Assembly: GCA_958299035.1 (NCBI GenBank)
Contig: CATQJL010000223.1
Coordinates: 54,294,302 to 54,358,301 of the forward strand
Direction of reading: 5' to 3'
DNA: 64,000 nt
DNA from: Cylicocyclus nassatus
Taxonomy: Eukaryota > Nematoda > Chromadorea > Rhabditida > Strongylidae
Position numbers and translations under genes: made by a program. The notes beneath the pieces were generated by a model. That model was not told the DNA's origin. It did not search any database and saw nothing but the letters and a program-made list of their open reading frames with translations. Below are positions 33,901 to 43,871 of the stretch, piece after piece (the first letter of the stretch is position 1; every line of letters starts with the position of its first letter).

Positions 33901-36900
33901 CATTAGGCCGTAAAGAAAGTCTCGGGCATCTGCGAAAAGTTTTGCATATTGCTGTAACTTCAAGCAGATTGGTTCTTTTTTGAAGCTACATACTTCATTG
34001 CCAAGACAATTTTGTCCACAACATTTGTCTTGCTGGCTTTTCAGCACCTCACTGCAGTCCACCAGCATGCCTTAAGAGAAAAAGGTCGACGCAAAAAGTG
34101 CCGTATTTGTGCAGGATCATCTCCACGATGAAAGCTGGAGATTCAAATGCTGTAGTTATACAGAATTCTGCTAGGGCTGTTATGGAGACCACTTAAGTCT
34201 TTGAGCACCACATGCAAAAAAAGTTTTCAGAAAGTTCGAAAAATCGATCATTTTTTGCCCCTAAAAATGCATCATTTTTCGAGTGAGTAACTTTAAAGTT
34301 TTGTCGTTCTGCATAGGATGGACCAAATCTTTGATTACTGCGGACATTGTTGAGGTAATGCCTTACACATTTTTGGACCCATCATTTAGGCGTGGCGATC
34401 CCCGCAGAAGCGACGCCACAGTTGCAATCAGAGGCAGGTTTAAGAGTTTGTAATTTCTGAGCGCAAATCAGAAAACTCGAGTGCAGCTGCCGGTCAGAAG
34501 TTAACAGGCTTCTCAATCAGATCATCCATGATTCGGACGAATTTCTTTGAACAACTGCACAAAAAATGGCCACAAAGAAAAATTGTGAAATTATTATGGT
34601 TGGAAAGATTTCCTTTTTTGATGAGCAAATCAAACACGTTTTGGCAGGGATAAAAATCAGAAGCCACATTGATAACTTTAGACTTCCCTCTATTGAAAAA
34701 CATAGAAAACGTGATGTCACTCCGACCGAGCGCCGAAAAAATGCGTTTGAAAATGGAATTTTTAAAAGCGTCCGGGAACTCCCTTTACCAAATATCATCA
34801 CTTATCTTTTCGAAAGCCCCCCCCCTCCCCCCAGGCTACCCTGTCTTTTTTTTGAGATTCCTGTTCTGACAGTAAAGCTTCCTTGCTTTGTACAACTTAG
34901 TGTTGTACAACAATCGCCTTTGGAAGTTTCAAGTTTGAAAGGTTTATTGGCGTTTGATGCGTATGTATCTGAGACAGTCCTGCTAAATTTTGGAGGTTCC
35001 AGTGAAAAGTTTGTCAAAATATTATGGCGAGTTCTAAAGAAGAAAACCGTAATGTTCTTTTGAAGACTTGCTCTATTCTCTGTTATTTGAATTCTTTCGG
35101 AGTGTTGTATAAATATTCAGAATAATTGCGAAACTTGACCATCTCAAAAAGCATCGTTACACTCTAACTTTTTACGGTGATAAGTCTTACAATTCACATT
35201 TTCAATAGGGGTCCAGTGCACCTCTCATACCATTTTGTAGAGCAAAGCAAGCTCTACAAAATGGTATGGAAATGTTCGACAAACTTCGACTCACTGTAAG
35301 TTTGCATTCCTACGAATCTCCACCTTGCACATTATATCAGACATGTATCGTTCCTGTATTCTTTCCTCATTGAGGTTTAGAAAACAAAAATTTTCATGTT
35401 TATACAGAAACAAAGCTATGCTGTTTCCATCATGTAATTGTAATCAATACTATAATACAAGTCCTTAGGAGTATAACCGTAGAATTTCATTTTTCCACAG
35501 GCCCTAGTTTTCAAAAGTTAACGAATTAGCTCTCTCAATTGGAAATTCTTTTTTTCTTTGAACGAAGATACGGCGATTTCTTGAGCCTTCAGTACGAATC
35601 CGACTTTGGAACTTATGATAGGTCGAAGTTTATGCGAGTTTTTGCACACCATCTTGTAGAGCTTGCTTTGCTTTATCGAATGGTGCCCTGGATCCCAGTT
35701 GAAACTGTGAATTGTAAGACTTAGCGAAGTAAGAATTTAGGATGTAAAGACTTATGTTACAACAATATTAGGTTGGTGCGATAGTTCTTGCGCATCGTCT
35801 TCAAAAATCATAACATTCTTGCCGCCCGATGGATTCCCTTATTTGTTCGAAAGTAGGCATGATGCTCTTTACGACATCTTTTCTGGAATGAAAATATAGA
35901 GAAAACGCGAGAGTTAGACCTAATAGACTCACATAATTTAAAATTTTCAAGAAGCATCACGAAAGTGTTTTTGTTCGAAAGCGAATTTTCGCTCATTACA
36001 GCAGTTCCTTTGCGACGAATCAAAATGGAAAAGATCAAGAGTAAGCAAATGAACAGATACACTCGGCATCAAAATTGGCATTTTTCAAGCAAGCTCAGGA
36101 AAGTCAAAAATCGTCACAGCAAGAACCGAATCGGTCATAAAACCTATGTTTTATGACCTCCCTTTATACCTGAGCAAAATTCATATTGATCAAGTACTAT
36201 TTTTTATTCGTGAAAAACGCACAAAATTTCTATTAAAAATCATGACTTTTTATAAGGGCAGCCGATCACGGCAAGCTTTGCTTTGCTAGAAAGAGGAAAT
36301 TATGGAGGCTATGCTTGTGTTTGCACCGATATTTTCGTAAAGTTTTTTGATTTTTGTAAACTTGCTCAAGTTATAAGATTGTGAACAATCATTCTCTCGG
36401 GTTCCTAACTCTGCGAGCGTATTAGAATGCGACCCTGCTATCATTAGATACTACATGATTTTCTCATTCCAACAAACATTATTATAGACAAATTCAGGCA
36501 GGTTACAGAAAGCAGAAAGTTAGATTCTCTCAAAAATGACGCTCAACAACTTTCGGACTAAACCAACATATGCGTTAGCGGGCGAGAGTTTGTAGCATTT
36601 TTTCGATGCAATTAGGATTCCTTCTCAATTTCTCGTGCATTCGATTTTCATGGTTCTTGACTTCAAACTTCGTGTGGTTCAAGTTGGTGCAAGTGTGTAG
36701 CATCAAATCGTTTCTGAAACCTGTTTGAAAACAAATGTATGATTCAATGCGGTTAAGTGCAACAAGTACAAGAAAACTATGTAACAACTCAATACTGTTC
36801 CGAATATAGTCTTATTGTTGATTTTAGTTACTCCTGATGAGCTGATGGACTCTACCGAGAGCGACAAACATGGAAAATTTATAGTTAGTGGATCTGCGGA

Positions 36901-38268
36901 AGAGGTTGGTAAATTGGAATTGATATCTAACAAGGAAAAATAACTAATATCCGTGGCTTTTTGGAATGTGTTAAATATACATCAAAATGCTTGCCTTGAA
37001 ACGCTGATCTGAGAACTATCTTCATTAGCTTCGGAACGCTTTTTTGAAAAGAATTAGCGCTCGTAAAAGCGAAAGCAAAATATTCGCACCGACCGGGATC
37101 AAAGCATCCATTGTGCAATGATCGATAGCGCTAATCACCGGACCACTCAACACCTTTAGCACCTATCGAAGTTACTCGTACTCTAGTGCAAACAGTCAAA
37201 TGCGGGAATATACGATTTTTCTGAAGTATCGTTCTGCAGATAACAAACATGGTTCAGATCAGCGTTTTAAGGCGAATGTCATGACACATGTTGCTTATCG
37301 TAGGGCCATAGCCACCAAGTATCCTCTTCCCGTAAAAGGAATGCACTTTGGATTGGCTTTGTATGCTAAGCGTTGTGGACATCTCATTAATTTCAAACTT
37401 TATCCTGTCAAGAGCAGGTGATATTCAAAGGCAGCGTCCACCCAAAATCCCCAGATTACTGCTTATTGGCCTAAAAGGTAGTCCAACCGCATTGGTTCGG
37501 TCTCCTAATGTTGCCTGAGGACCTAATCCTCTTTGCGCTCCACCCAACCACGCAATGCTCCGTGACTTGTTCTGACATGAAAGCAACGTCTAGACGCGTA
37601 GTTTGTGATGTGGAACTGTTGCACCTGGCGAGGTTTCCTGCATACGACGTGATTAGCTACGACGTAACAGCTTCACGTCTGCCAAAATAGATTTTTAGAA
37701 AGGTGCAGTTTTGGGCATTTTGGTAATTTGGACCTCATGTCCGAAATCAGCGCCATAGAAGGGCCTGATAACAGTGAAGACATGGAAGACGAAATTTTGG
37801 GTGGACACTGCCTTTGAGCCCTCGAAAAAATTAAGTCTTTGTGTTGAGTAACGGTTATCTATCTTGCATATGGCACAATAATAGTAGCGAATGAAAATGT
37901 CAGTATTTTGCATGAAACTGTTGCCAACAACTCAGCAATCACTATACTGATTACAAATTCCTCTGAATGGTTTTGCTAGCAGAGGATATCTTTTCAGATA
38001 GGTTCGATAGAACCGAAGATCAACATATACCACGACTGCAATGATGGCATCAAAGTAAGTCGAGGAGAACATTATTAATATTATTGATATTTGAACATTA
38101 TTATTCAGTCAAAATTCTTTATTTCAGCCATGCCAACGCAAGCTAACTGTCTTTGTTCCCTCCGCTTATATCACATCAGCGAAGCGACCAGCAAAAACGT
38201 TCAATATGGGCATACTGCAATTAGAGGGAGTATTCGATGGCGAAACGAGGGATTGCTTACATGCCTAG
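30950..38268 (+). CDS. Transthyretin-like (TTL) family secreted protein, 4 exons
   Basis: Exons: 30950-31112, 36828-36904, 37998-38054, 38128-38268; introns of 5715, 1093 and 73 bp in phases 1, 0 and 0, all with GT and AG ends. The joined frame is 438 bp (145 residues plus TAG). Residues 1-22 form a signal peptide ending SLIGTVLS, so the product is secreted. The TTL fold is marked by ILMCGEEPAREVLVKLYEHD, then DELMDSTESDKHGKFIVSG, then PKINIYHDCNDGIK and PCQRKLTVFVP, and the ending GETRDCLHA. Four Cys (in MCGEE, HDCND, PCQRK and RDC) match the conserved Cys of the family. TTL proteins are abundant in nematode secretions; one C. elegans member (TTR-52) bridges dying cells to phagocytes, but this gene's own role is unknown. 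A second first exon lies at 16838-17000. The large introns are packed with MITEs. Confidence 0.93.
31233..31580. mobile_element. hAT-type MITE in TTL intron 1
   Basis: Termini CAGTGGCGTA and TACGCCACTG, the common hAT-like end. The flanks ATACGTAC (31225-31232) and ATGCGTAC (31581-31588) form an 8-bp target duplication with one mismatch. Just inside the ends are G-rich and C-rich runs (31249-31273). Confidence 0.85.
31590..32270. other. TTL intron 1, no exon seen
   Basis: GGTCACCCTGTAT at 32040-32052 resembles one terminus of a CAGGGTGACC-type element, with no clear partner. No coding sequence recognised. Confidence 0.45.
32271..32648. repeat. Fold-back repeat in TTL intron 1
   Basis: The left AGGTAGAAGAGGGGAATAAA, ATCACCCCAG and TCATTTTGAGTTAGGCTGCC pair with the right CGCAGCTTGATATGAAATGA and GGTGTGATTTTATTCTCCCG. 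Arms of about 100 bp. Confidence 0.65.
32925..33900. mobile_element. Mariner-type fold-back MITE, 976 bp, in TTL intron 1
   Basis: TA plus TTAGGTTATTACATAAGTCT at the left, inverse AGACTTATGTAACAACCTAA at the right. A large inner palindrome is centred near 33300 (TAGATTTTACAAAAACGAAG with its inverse). It contains the shared hairpin module at 33592-33610 and an inverted version near 33014-33034. Confidence 0.9.
33901..35135. other. TTL intron 1, no gene recognised
   Basis: C-rich run at 34819-34832. A 165-codon open frame at 34566-35063 has no recognisable domain or splice support and lies inside the intron; not called. Confidence 0.4.
35136..35765. mobile_element. Diverged relative of the 32925-33900 MITE
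   Basis: It shares ACGGTGATAAGTCTTACAAT-type sequence at the left and the GTAAGACTTAGCG and GACTTATGTTACAAC blocks at the right. It has the hairpin module twice (35238-35256 and, with one change, 35657-35675). The right terminus is cut by the TTAGGTTGGTGCG element at 35768. Confidence 0.65.
35768..36827. repeat. Left end of another mariner-type element and intron remainder
   Basis: TA (35766-35767) plus TTAGGTTGGTGCGATAGTTC is a clear mariner-type terminus, but no inverse terminus was found before exon 2 at 36828. No other gene recognised. Confidence 0.5.
36905..37424. other. TTL intron 2, upstream part
   Basis: A 73-codon open frame at 37200-37421 lacks a recognised domain. No repeat identified. 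Confidence 0.4.
37429..37813. mobile_element. AGGCAGCGTCC-family MITE in TTL intron 2
   Basis: AGGCAGCGTCCACCCAAAAT at the left and the inverse ATTTTGGGTGGACACTGCCT at the right. The flanks are TCAA and TTGA rather than a perfect TTAA. Confidence 0.8.
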
Positions 38269-38310
38269 GAAATATGCTTGATATCAAATTTATGTAAAGT
38301 AATCAAATTG

Positions 38311-38316
38311 AATAAA
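38311..38316 (+). terminator. Poly(A) signal AATAAA of the TTL gene
   Basis: The hexamer lies 43 bp after the TAG stop, a normal nematode 3' UTR length. Confidence 0.75.
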
Positions 38317-38319
38317 CAT

Positions 38320-39339
38320 GCTGTACACTTACCAAAGGAAAAGCACGGAAGCATATATTTTCTACATCTTATCGCTACTACCACTTTTGGGCACAATCGC
38401 AAACTCGTGCAGAGCAAGGATGAATTTGATTTTCCATCTGGTAAACATATCGTTTGTGAAAAGGGCTTCTGTAGTTCACGATTAGCGGAAAGTTTTGACC
38501 GTCTTACAAAGATTAAGATAGGCACAGTAATATTATCGGACTTATCTATCATATAATATATCGGGTTGGTTGATAATTGATGCCCGTTTTTACTTCATTT
38601 TTCAAAAGCTACTTTTCAAAGGAAAGCTTTTTATTTTTTTATTTACATTCGTCTCCAAAAGTCTATGTTCAAACCGAAGTTTCATGCCTTCAAAGATAGA
38701 AAGAGGCTGAAACTTGAAGTTCTTTCTTTTATTCTACTTGCTCTAAATCAACGAAAGATGCTCAATTTTTCTCAAAACCTGCATGTCGTAATCGCGAAGT
38801 TTCGTGGTATAAAATGCTTGCCAAGGCAGAATTGAAAAACATGATCTTAGAAGCTTACTTCCAAATTTGACTGAGTGAGAATTGCTTTTTACTGTATAAA
38901 AACCTTAGGCAGAAAGCGATTTTTCTCTCTACACAGGTAGTGTGGACTTAGTACAACTAATGAGAAAGTGGCAGGATCTTTTCGTTTCTCAAAGAAGAAA
39001 AAATCAAAGAAATCTAAAAAACGCAGTTCTTTGCCATTTCTGAAATGCGAAAAAATAGTACTTTCGATTCTTTGGCCATATTTTTCGCAGAAAATTCCCG
39101 TAAATTCCACTTTTACTCTACTACTTATCAGAACATCTGCTATACATGAAAAAGTTTGCGCCATCTTAGTATATTTTGAAGTAAGTTTAACCTCTCAGCC
39201 AGAGTTTTTCAGAAAAAATTTTTCTACACTTTTCGGGCCAAAAAGTTTGCTCCGCAGTGACTACAATAATACCAAAGTATGCATTGCATAGCTAAAGATT
39301 TCAAGTTTGCGATAGTTTTTTTTGCACTCTGAATTGTGG
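38320..39339. other. Intergenic; no gene recognised
   Basis: TATCGGGTTGGTTGATAATT at 38569-38588 resembles a mariner-type terminus without a visible partner. The overlapping open frames on both strands at 38265-38556 and 38889-39291 look like chance. Confidence 0.45.
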
Positions 39340-39652
39340 TACAGGATAAAAATTATTTTGATTCAAAGTTAAGTTTAGAAAATGTGCATTATTTATGGCG
39401 ATTTGAGTTGACCTAGAATATATGGTATTCCAAAGATGCACAAGACACCCATTAAGTTTCGGTATATTACCGGAGCAAAGAGATATACGCTTAAGCCCCT
39501 TTACAAGATACTGCAATTAGCTTGCACATATTAGAAAGCATTTCATGAACTATTGTAAAGTTATTTATCAAAGAACTAGAATAAAACATTTTTGGGCTAT
39601 AGAAAATAGTAATCAAGTGCTGAAAGAACTGCTTACAGCAGATGAAGAATTA

Positions 39653-40597
39653 TTAGGCTGTCAAGAAAATAATGTCGGTTTTTATTTGCTTGCTTTAACA
39701 AAGCAACCAGACTCAACCCAACAAAGGGTAAGGGTACTGTTCGATAGAGCAAAGCAAGCTCTACAAGATGGCACTCATGTCTTTGCGCCATGCTCGATCC
39801 ACGGAGAGTTCGAACTCAAAATCTAAAGATTTCCAAATGCCCAAAAAATCGAAAAAAATCAGATCTTCGTCTAAATAATTTCTACGGACCTCCCACTCGC
39901 TCACATCAATACTATCGATATCTAATATCCATATGTGCGATTGCCGTATTTTTTCCTTGACTAGAAACTGAGAAAACGAAAATTTTCCTAATTTTCTCAA
40001 AGCAATGCTGAGCCGTTTTTGCATATGTAGTTCTATACTACAAGCCTAGGTAAGCATAACTGTAGGTTTTCAGCCTGTTTCGAGCAGTAGTTTTCGAAAA
40101 ATGTCGATTTTAGCACTGAAACTGAAACGAAAAAATCCGAATTCGTTATTTTTCGAAAACTACTGCTTGGAATGGGCTGAAAATCTACAGCTATACTTAC
40201 CTAGGCTTGTAGTATAGAACTACATATGCAAAAACGGCTCAGCATTGCTTTGAGAAAATCAGGGAAATTTTCGTTTTCGCAGTTTCTAGTCAAGGAAAAA
40301 ATACGGCAATCGCACATATGGATATCAGATATCTATAGTATTGATGTGAGCGAGTGGGAGGTCCGTAGAACTTATTTAGACGAAGATCTGATTTTTTTCG
40401 ATTTTTTGGGCATTTGGAAATCTTTAGATTTTGAGTTCGAACTCTCCGTGGATCGAGCATGGCGCAAAGACATAAGTGCCATCTTGTAGAGCTTGCTTTG
40501 CTCTATCGAACAGTACCCTTACCCTTTGTTGGGTTGGGTCTGGTTGCTTTGTTAAAGTAAGCAAATAAAAACCGACATTAATTTCTTGACAACCTAA
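39653..40597. mobile_element. Near-perfect palindromic MITE, 945 bp, in the Penelope-like RT
   Basis: TA plus TTAGGCTGTCAAGAAAATAA at the left, inverse TTAATTTCTTGACAACCTAA plus TA at the right. The two arms, meeting near 40125, are almost identical, so both encode the same 87-codon open frame (39761-40024 minus, 40226-40489 plus); it is not a gene. The hairpin module occurs in each arm (39744-39762, 40487-40505). Confidence 0.92.
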
Positions 40598-40605
40598 TAG
40601 AAATA

Positions 40606-41487
40606 TTAGGTTGTCCCGAAAGTTTTGTCGGTTTTTTCCATCGCTCACTAAAACTCACAGAACACTATTACGTAAACGCTCTAGGTACCATTTGATTTAG
40701 ATTTTCATCCTCTTTCTTACAGCTATATTTGCTCTCTGACCTACCCTGTCTTTGCAATGTTACCGCCGTGGCTTTTTGAGGAGCTCAACAGTAACGCCAA
40801 ACCTTTCGTGAATTTTAAAAATTTCTATCCTGACACTCTTGAGGAGCGCTGGTAACTGTTATGTAGAGCAAAGCTTTGGCTACATTGTATCCATTTTAGA
40901 TTACGTGGGTCACGTTTACCAAGTCCGTTATAATTATTTAGTTAATAAAAACCGCGGCTTTTTGATTACCTTCGCCACGTAAAAGTACCGAAAATTCCAA
41001 AAAGTTCTTTTTTCAAAGCAAGTCAAACTGGGTAATGTTGCATAAATAGTGTTCAATAAGAATCATGTTGCAATTGGCAAAAACTTCAGAAGTTTTCATG
41101 TTTTTGCTCCAGTTGCGTGTTTCATGACTTTGCCAAGAATCGAGACCTCCGAAGAAATAATTTTTTGAAGCGAAATCAGCAGATTAGTGGAGTCTAAAAG
41201 TATCATCTTGTAGTCCGAGAATTTCTCTATTTAATCCTAACTTAACCCTTTCCGAAACTTTGAAATGAAATTTTCAAAAATTAGCCGAACTTTGAGCAAA
41301 CAAAAATGACGGGTGAAGAATTTCAGCAATCATAAAAGAAAGCATACAGGATTGTGGCTCGAAAATGTAACCACAAGAAAGAGAAGGAAAAGATGCATCG
41401 AATACATGCTGAAGCTCACATAGATCTTCATTGTGCATGGTCTTATAGTGGTCTGAAAAAACCGACAAAACTTTCGGGACAACCTAA
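40606..41487. mobile_element. Mariner-type MITE, 882 bp, in the Penelope-like RT
   Basis: TA plus TTAGGTTGTCCCGAAAGTTT at the left, inverse AAACTTTCGGGACAACCTAA plus TA at the right. Only 8 bp separate it from the preceding element. No transposase frame. Beyond the terminal repeats the arms are less palindromic than in its neighbour. Confidence 0.9.
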
Positions 41488-41662
41488 TATATTCAGCCGA
41501 CTTTTCTAGTTTGTTCACCAATCTGCCACATAACGTAGTCAGATCTAATCTCAGAAAACTTATAAGCTTATGCATGAGAGGATATAAATATATCAAAATA
41601 TATAACAATAAAGTACGTATGTTAATGCAGATACGGCACAGGTCAGATGTTATCAACTTGAA

Positions 41663-41728
41663 GACATAATTTATATAATAGATTATATAATAGATGACAT
41701 AATTTATATAATAGATTATATAATAGAT
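41663..41728 (+). repeat. Perfect 33-bp AT-rich tandem duplication
   Basis: Two copies beginning GACATAATTTATATAATAGA, back to back within the RT remnant. Each unit adds in-frame stops, so the duplication post-dates loss of coding function. Confidence 0.9.
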
Positions 41729-42093
41729 AATAGATTCTATACTGGAGTCTAGCTACCTGTATTTTGGTGGAGTGATATATAAACAAATAAAGGGTATACC
41801 TCAGGGAGCCTTCGTGTAGCCCACAGATAGCAGACCTAACTCTATCATACATGGAATTTGAGTTCTTAAAAAGACAGACAAGAACTTTGAGTCATAGCAC
41901 TAACTTGTACAATCATACTTACAGATATATAGATGACATACTACATGCCTCTAAAGATGCATTGCATTTCAAAAGAACTTCAGGAGAAATCTATCATCCT
42001 TCTTTACAAATAGAGAAAACTAACCTTAGCATGACAAAAACAAATTTTCTAAACCTTACCCTCAAAATTCCAGTAATAAAATTGAATTTAATA

Positions 42094-42797
42094 TTAGGTT
42101 GGTCCGAAAGTTCTGTTTACTTCTTCCTAATAAGATGTTTTTTGCATGGCTAAAATCGTTTTGAAAAGAGCAATTCATGCCCTTTCTAATGCTGGTTTGG
42201 CTGCTATTTACTAAGCTCTGAATGCAGAGATAAAATTGGGAAAATGAAATCACTTCAAGTTCTGAATTTTTGAGCAAGCCCGTTAAAAAATCCAAAACTG
42301 TGCTATAAAATCCAAAACGGTTAGTAACCTAGGTTTTCTGATTCCCTCTTTATATATAAGCAAGATTCGCGCTGATGGAGCCCTTCTTAGAAAAGTTATG
42401 ATTTTCAAGAAAAAATGCCAAAAAATCAGTTTGTTAAGAAAATTGATTTTTTGACATTTTTTCAAAAAATCATAAATACTGAAGCAACAGCTCGATCAGC
42501 GTGAATTTTGCTCAGGTCGAAAGAGTGGGCCAAAAAGTCTAGCATACTGGCTGCTTTGGATTTTATGGCACAGTTTTGGATTTTTTAACGGGCTTGCTTA
42601 AAAATTCCGAACTTGAAGTAATTCCATTTTCCCAATTTTATCTCTGCTTTTAAGGCTTAGTAGATAGCAGCCAAGGTAGGTTTATAAGGTGCATGAATTG
42701 CTCTTTCCAATATGGTTATAGCCATGCAAAAACATCTTATTAGGGAGAAGTTATGATTTTTTGAAAATGGTGGGACAGAACTTTCGGACCAACCTAA
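42094..42797. mobile_element. Mariner-type fold-back MITE, 704 bp, in the Penelope-like RT
   Basis: TA plus TTAGGTTGGTCCGAAAGTTC at the left, inverse GAACTTTCGGACCAACCTAA plus TA at the right. The arms pair inwards (CACTTCAAGTTCTGAATTTT with its near-inverse). The Penelope-like reading frame resumes directly after it. Confidence 0.92.
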
Positions 42798-43130
42798 TAT
42801 AATAAGACAGATGACTATAATTTCAAAGTATTTAGATATCCACATCGGGAGTCTAACACTCCCAGATATATATATTGTACAATACTTGCACTTCAGAAAT
42901 CCTTAGAATATACAGAAATTGCTTCAATTATGCACATTTGGAGGAAAGAGTAATGGAACTAGCTAAGACTTTAAAAACAAATAGATGGGAATATTATATT
43001 TTTATTAGTAAACTTTATCATATACTATTCGATAGACCATTTACAATGCATAAGTACGGAGTTCCTAGTAACATACATTTGCCTCTTTTACATGACCTAC
43101 ATGACAGGGCTCACGCTAGCGCGCTCTGAG

Positions 43131-43871
43131 GTCACGGCGGGAGTACTCCAGTGTAAAAAAGAGGTCGCTATTTCTTCGGATGACACTTTTTATTTATTTT
43201 GTCGTATACGTACATGTTAATGAAACTTGCACCTTCTTTGCTCTACTTCTTTATACGCCAATTTTCCGTCCTAGACTTCATCTTAGATTTTGATTTAATA
43301 ATTTTGAAGCTTCCTTGGGAACTACTGACAAGGGGCACCAAGGAAGCCGCACTACCGGTATAGTTCTAAGCCCCGAAACTGGATAGTGTAGAAAATGAAC
43401 AAAAAAGGAATCGAAATTCTTGTGTTCCTAATTAGTACTTATCAAATTCTTTTTCATACTAAAAACCACAAAACCAGTTGTTATAGAAGCAAGATCCGTT
43501 TGTTGGCAGCTCGCTGTCATATCCGATGTATTTTGACTTCATAGACTGCTCAGCCTGCGGACTACGTGCAGCGCGGCTGAAATTTTGCGAGAGCACAATT
43601 TGTACAATGGCGAATTCGTATCGAGGCAATATCTGCTGAAAAATGTCAGGGTTGCAAGGCCCACTGGTTTCAAATTGCTTTGTTAGAAATATGTTGGTGT
43701 TTTCGTTTGATGTTCAGCATGAAGGGACGGTAGTTGCTCATTCTATTTTTTGCTTACTAACCATCTGGTCGATGTCGTGCTTTAGACCATACACCAACGA
43801 GCCTTTGCCAGATCAGGTTCATAAGAGCTTATCGTTTGAAATTACCATGTTTGATTTTAAATTGCGTTCAG
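43131..43871. other. No exon identified upstream of the PH exon
   Basis: The first recognised PH exon starts in phase 0 after TTGCGTTCAG. Earlier exons should exist, but none could be recognised here; they may lie beyond the Penelope-like insertion or upstream of the TTL gene. Confidence 0.4.

Larger units (their letters stand above)
39340..43130 (+). pseudogene. Penelope-like retroelement reverse transcriptase, broken by three MITEs
   Basis: Ordered plus-strand pieces give the reverse transcriptase of a Penelope-like element. YGIPKMHKTPIKFR then YITGAKRYTLKPL lies at about 39415-39500; IKHFWAIENSNQVLKELL at about 39575-39635; SADFSSLFTNLPHN (motif A) at about 41492-41533; FGGVIYKQIKGIPQGA (motif B) at about 41763-41810; YRYIDDIL (catalytic Asp pair) at about 41922-41945; NFLNLTL at about 42045-42065; and a thumb-like RIYRNCFNYAHLEERVMEL at about 42908-42965. 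Frameshifts, stops and a 33-bp tandem duplication disable it. Three palindromic mariner-type MITEs (39653-40597, 40606-41487, 42094-42797) interrupt it. No GIY-YIG endonuclease follows in this copy. Motif order identifies the clade; the sequence shows it is dead. Confidence 0.85.

Noticed and set aside
34566..35063. 165-codon open frame in TTL intron 1
   Set aside because: No known domain, contains a low-complexity C run translated as Pro, and no splice or transcript signals support it.
39761..40489. Two almost identical 87-codon frames on opposite strands
   Set aside because: They are the two arms of one palindromic MITE, not a conserved protein.
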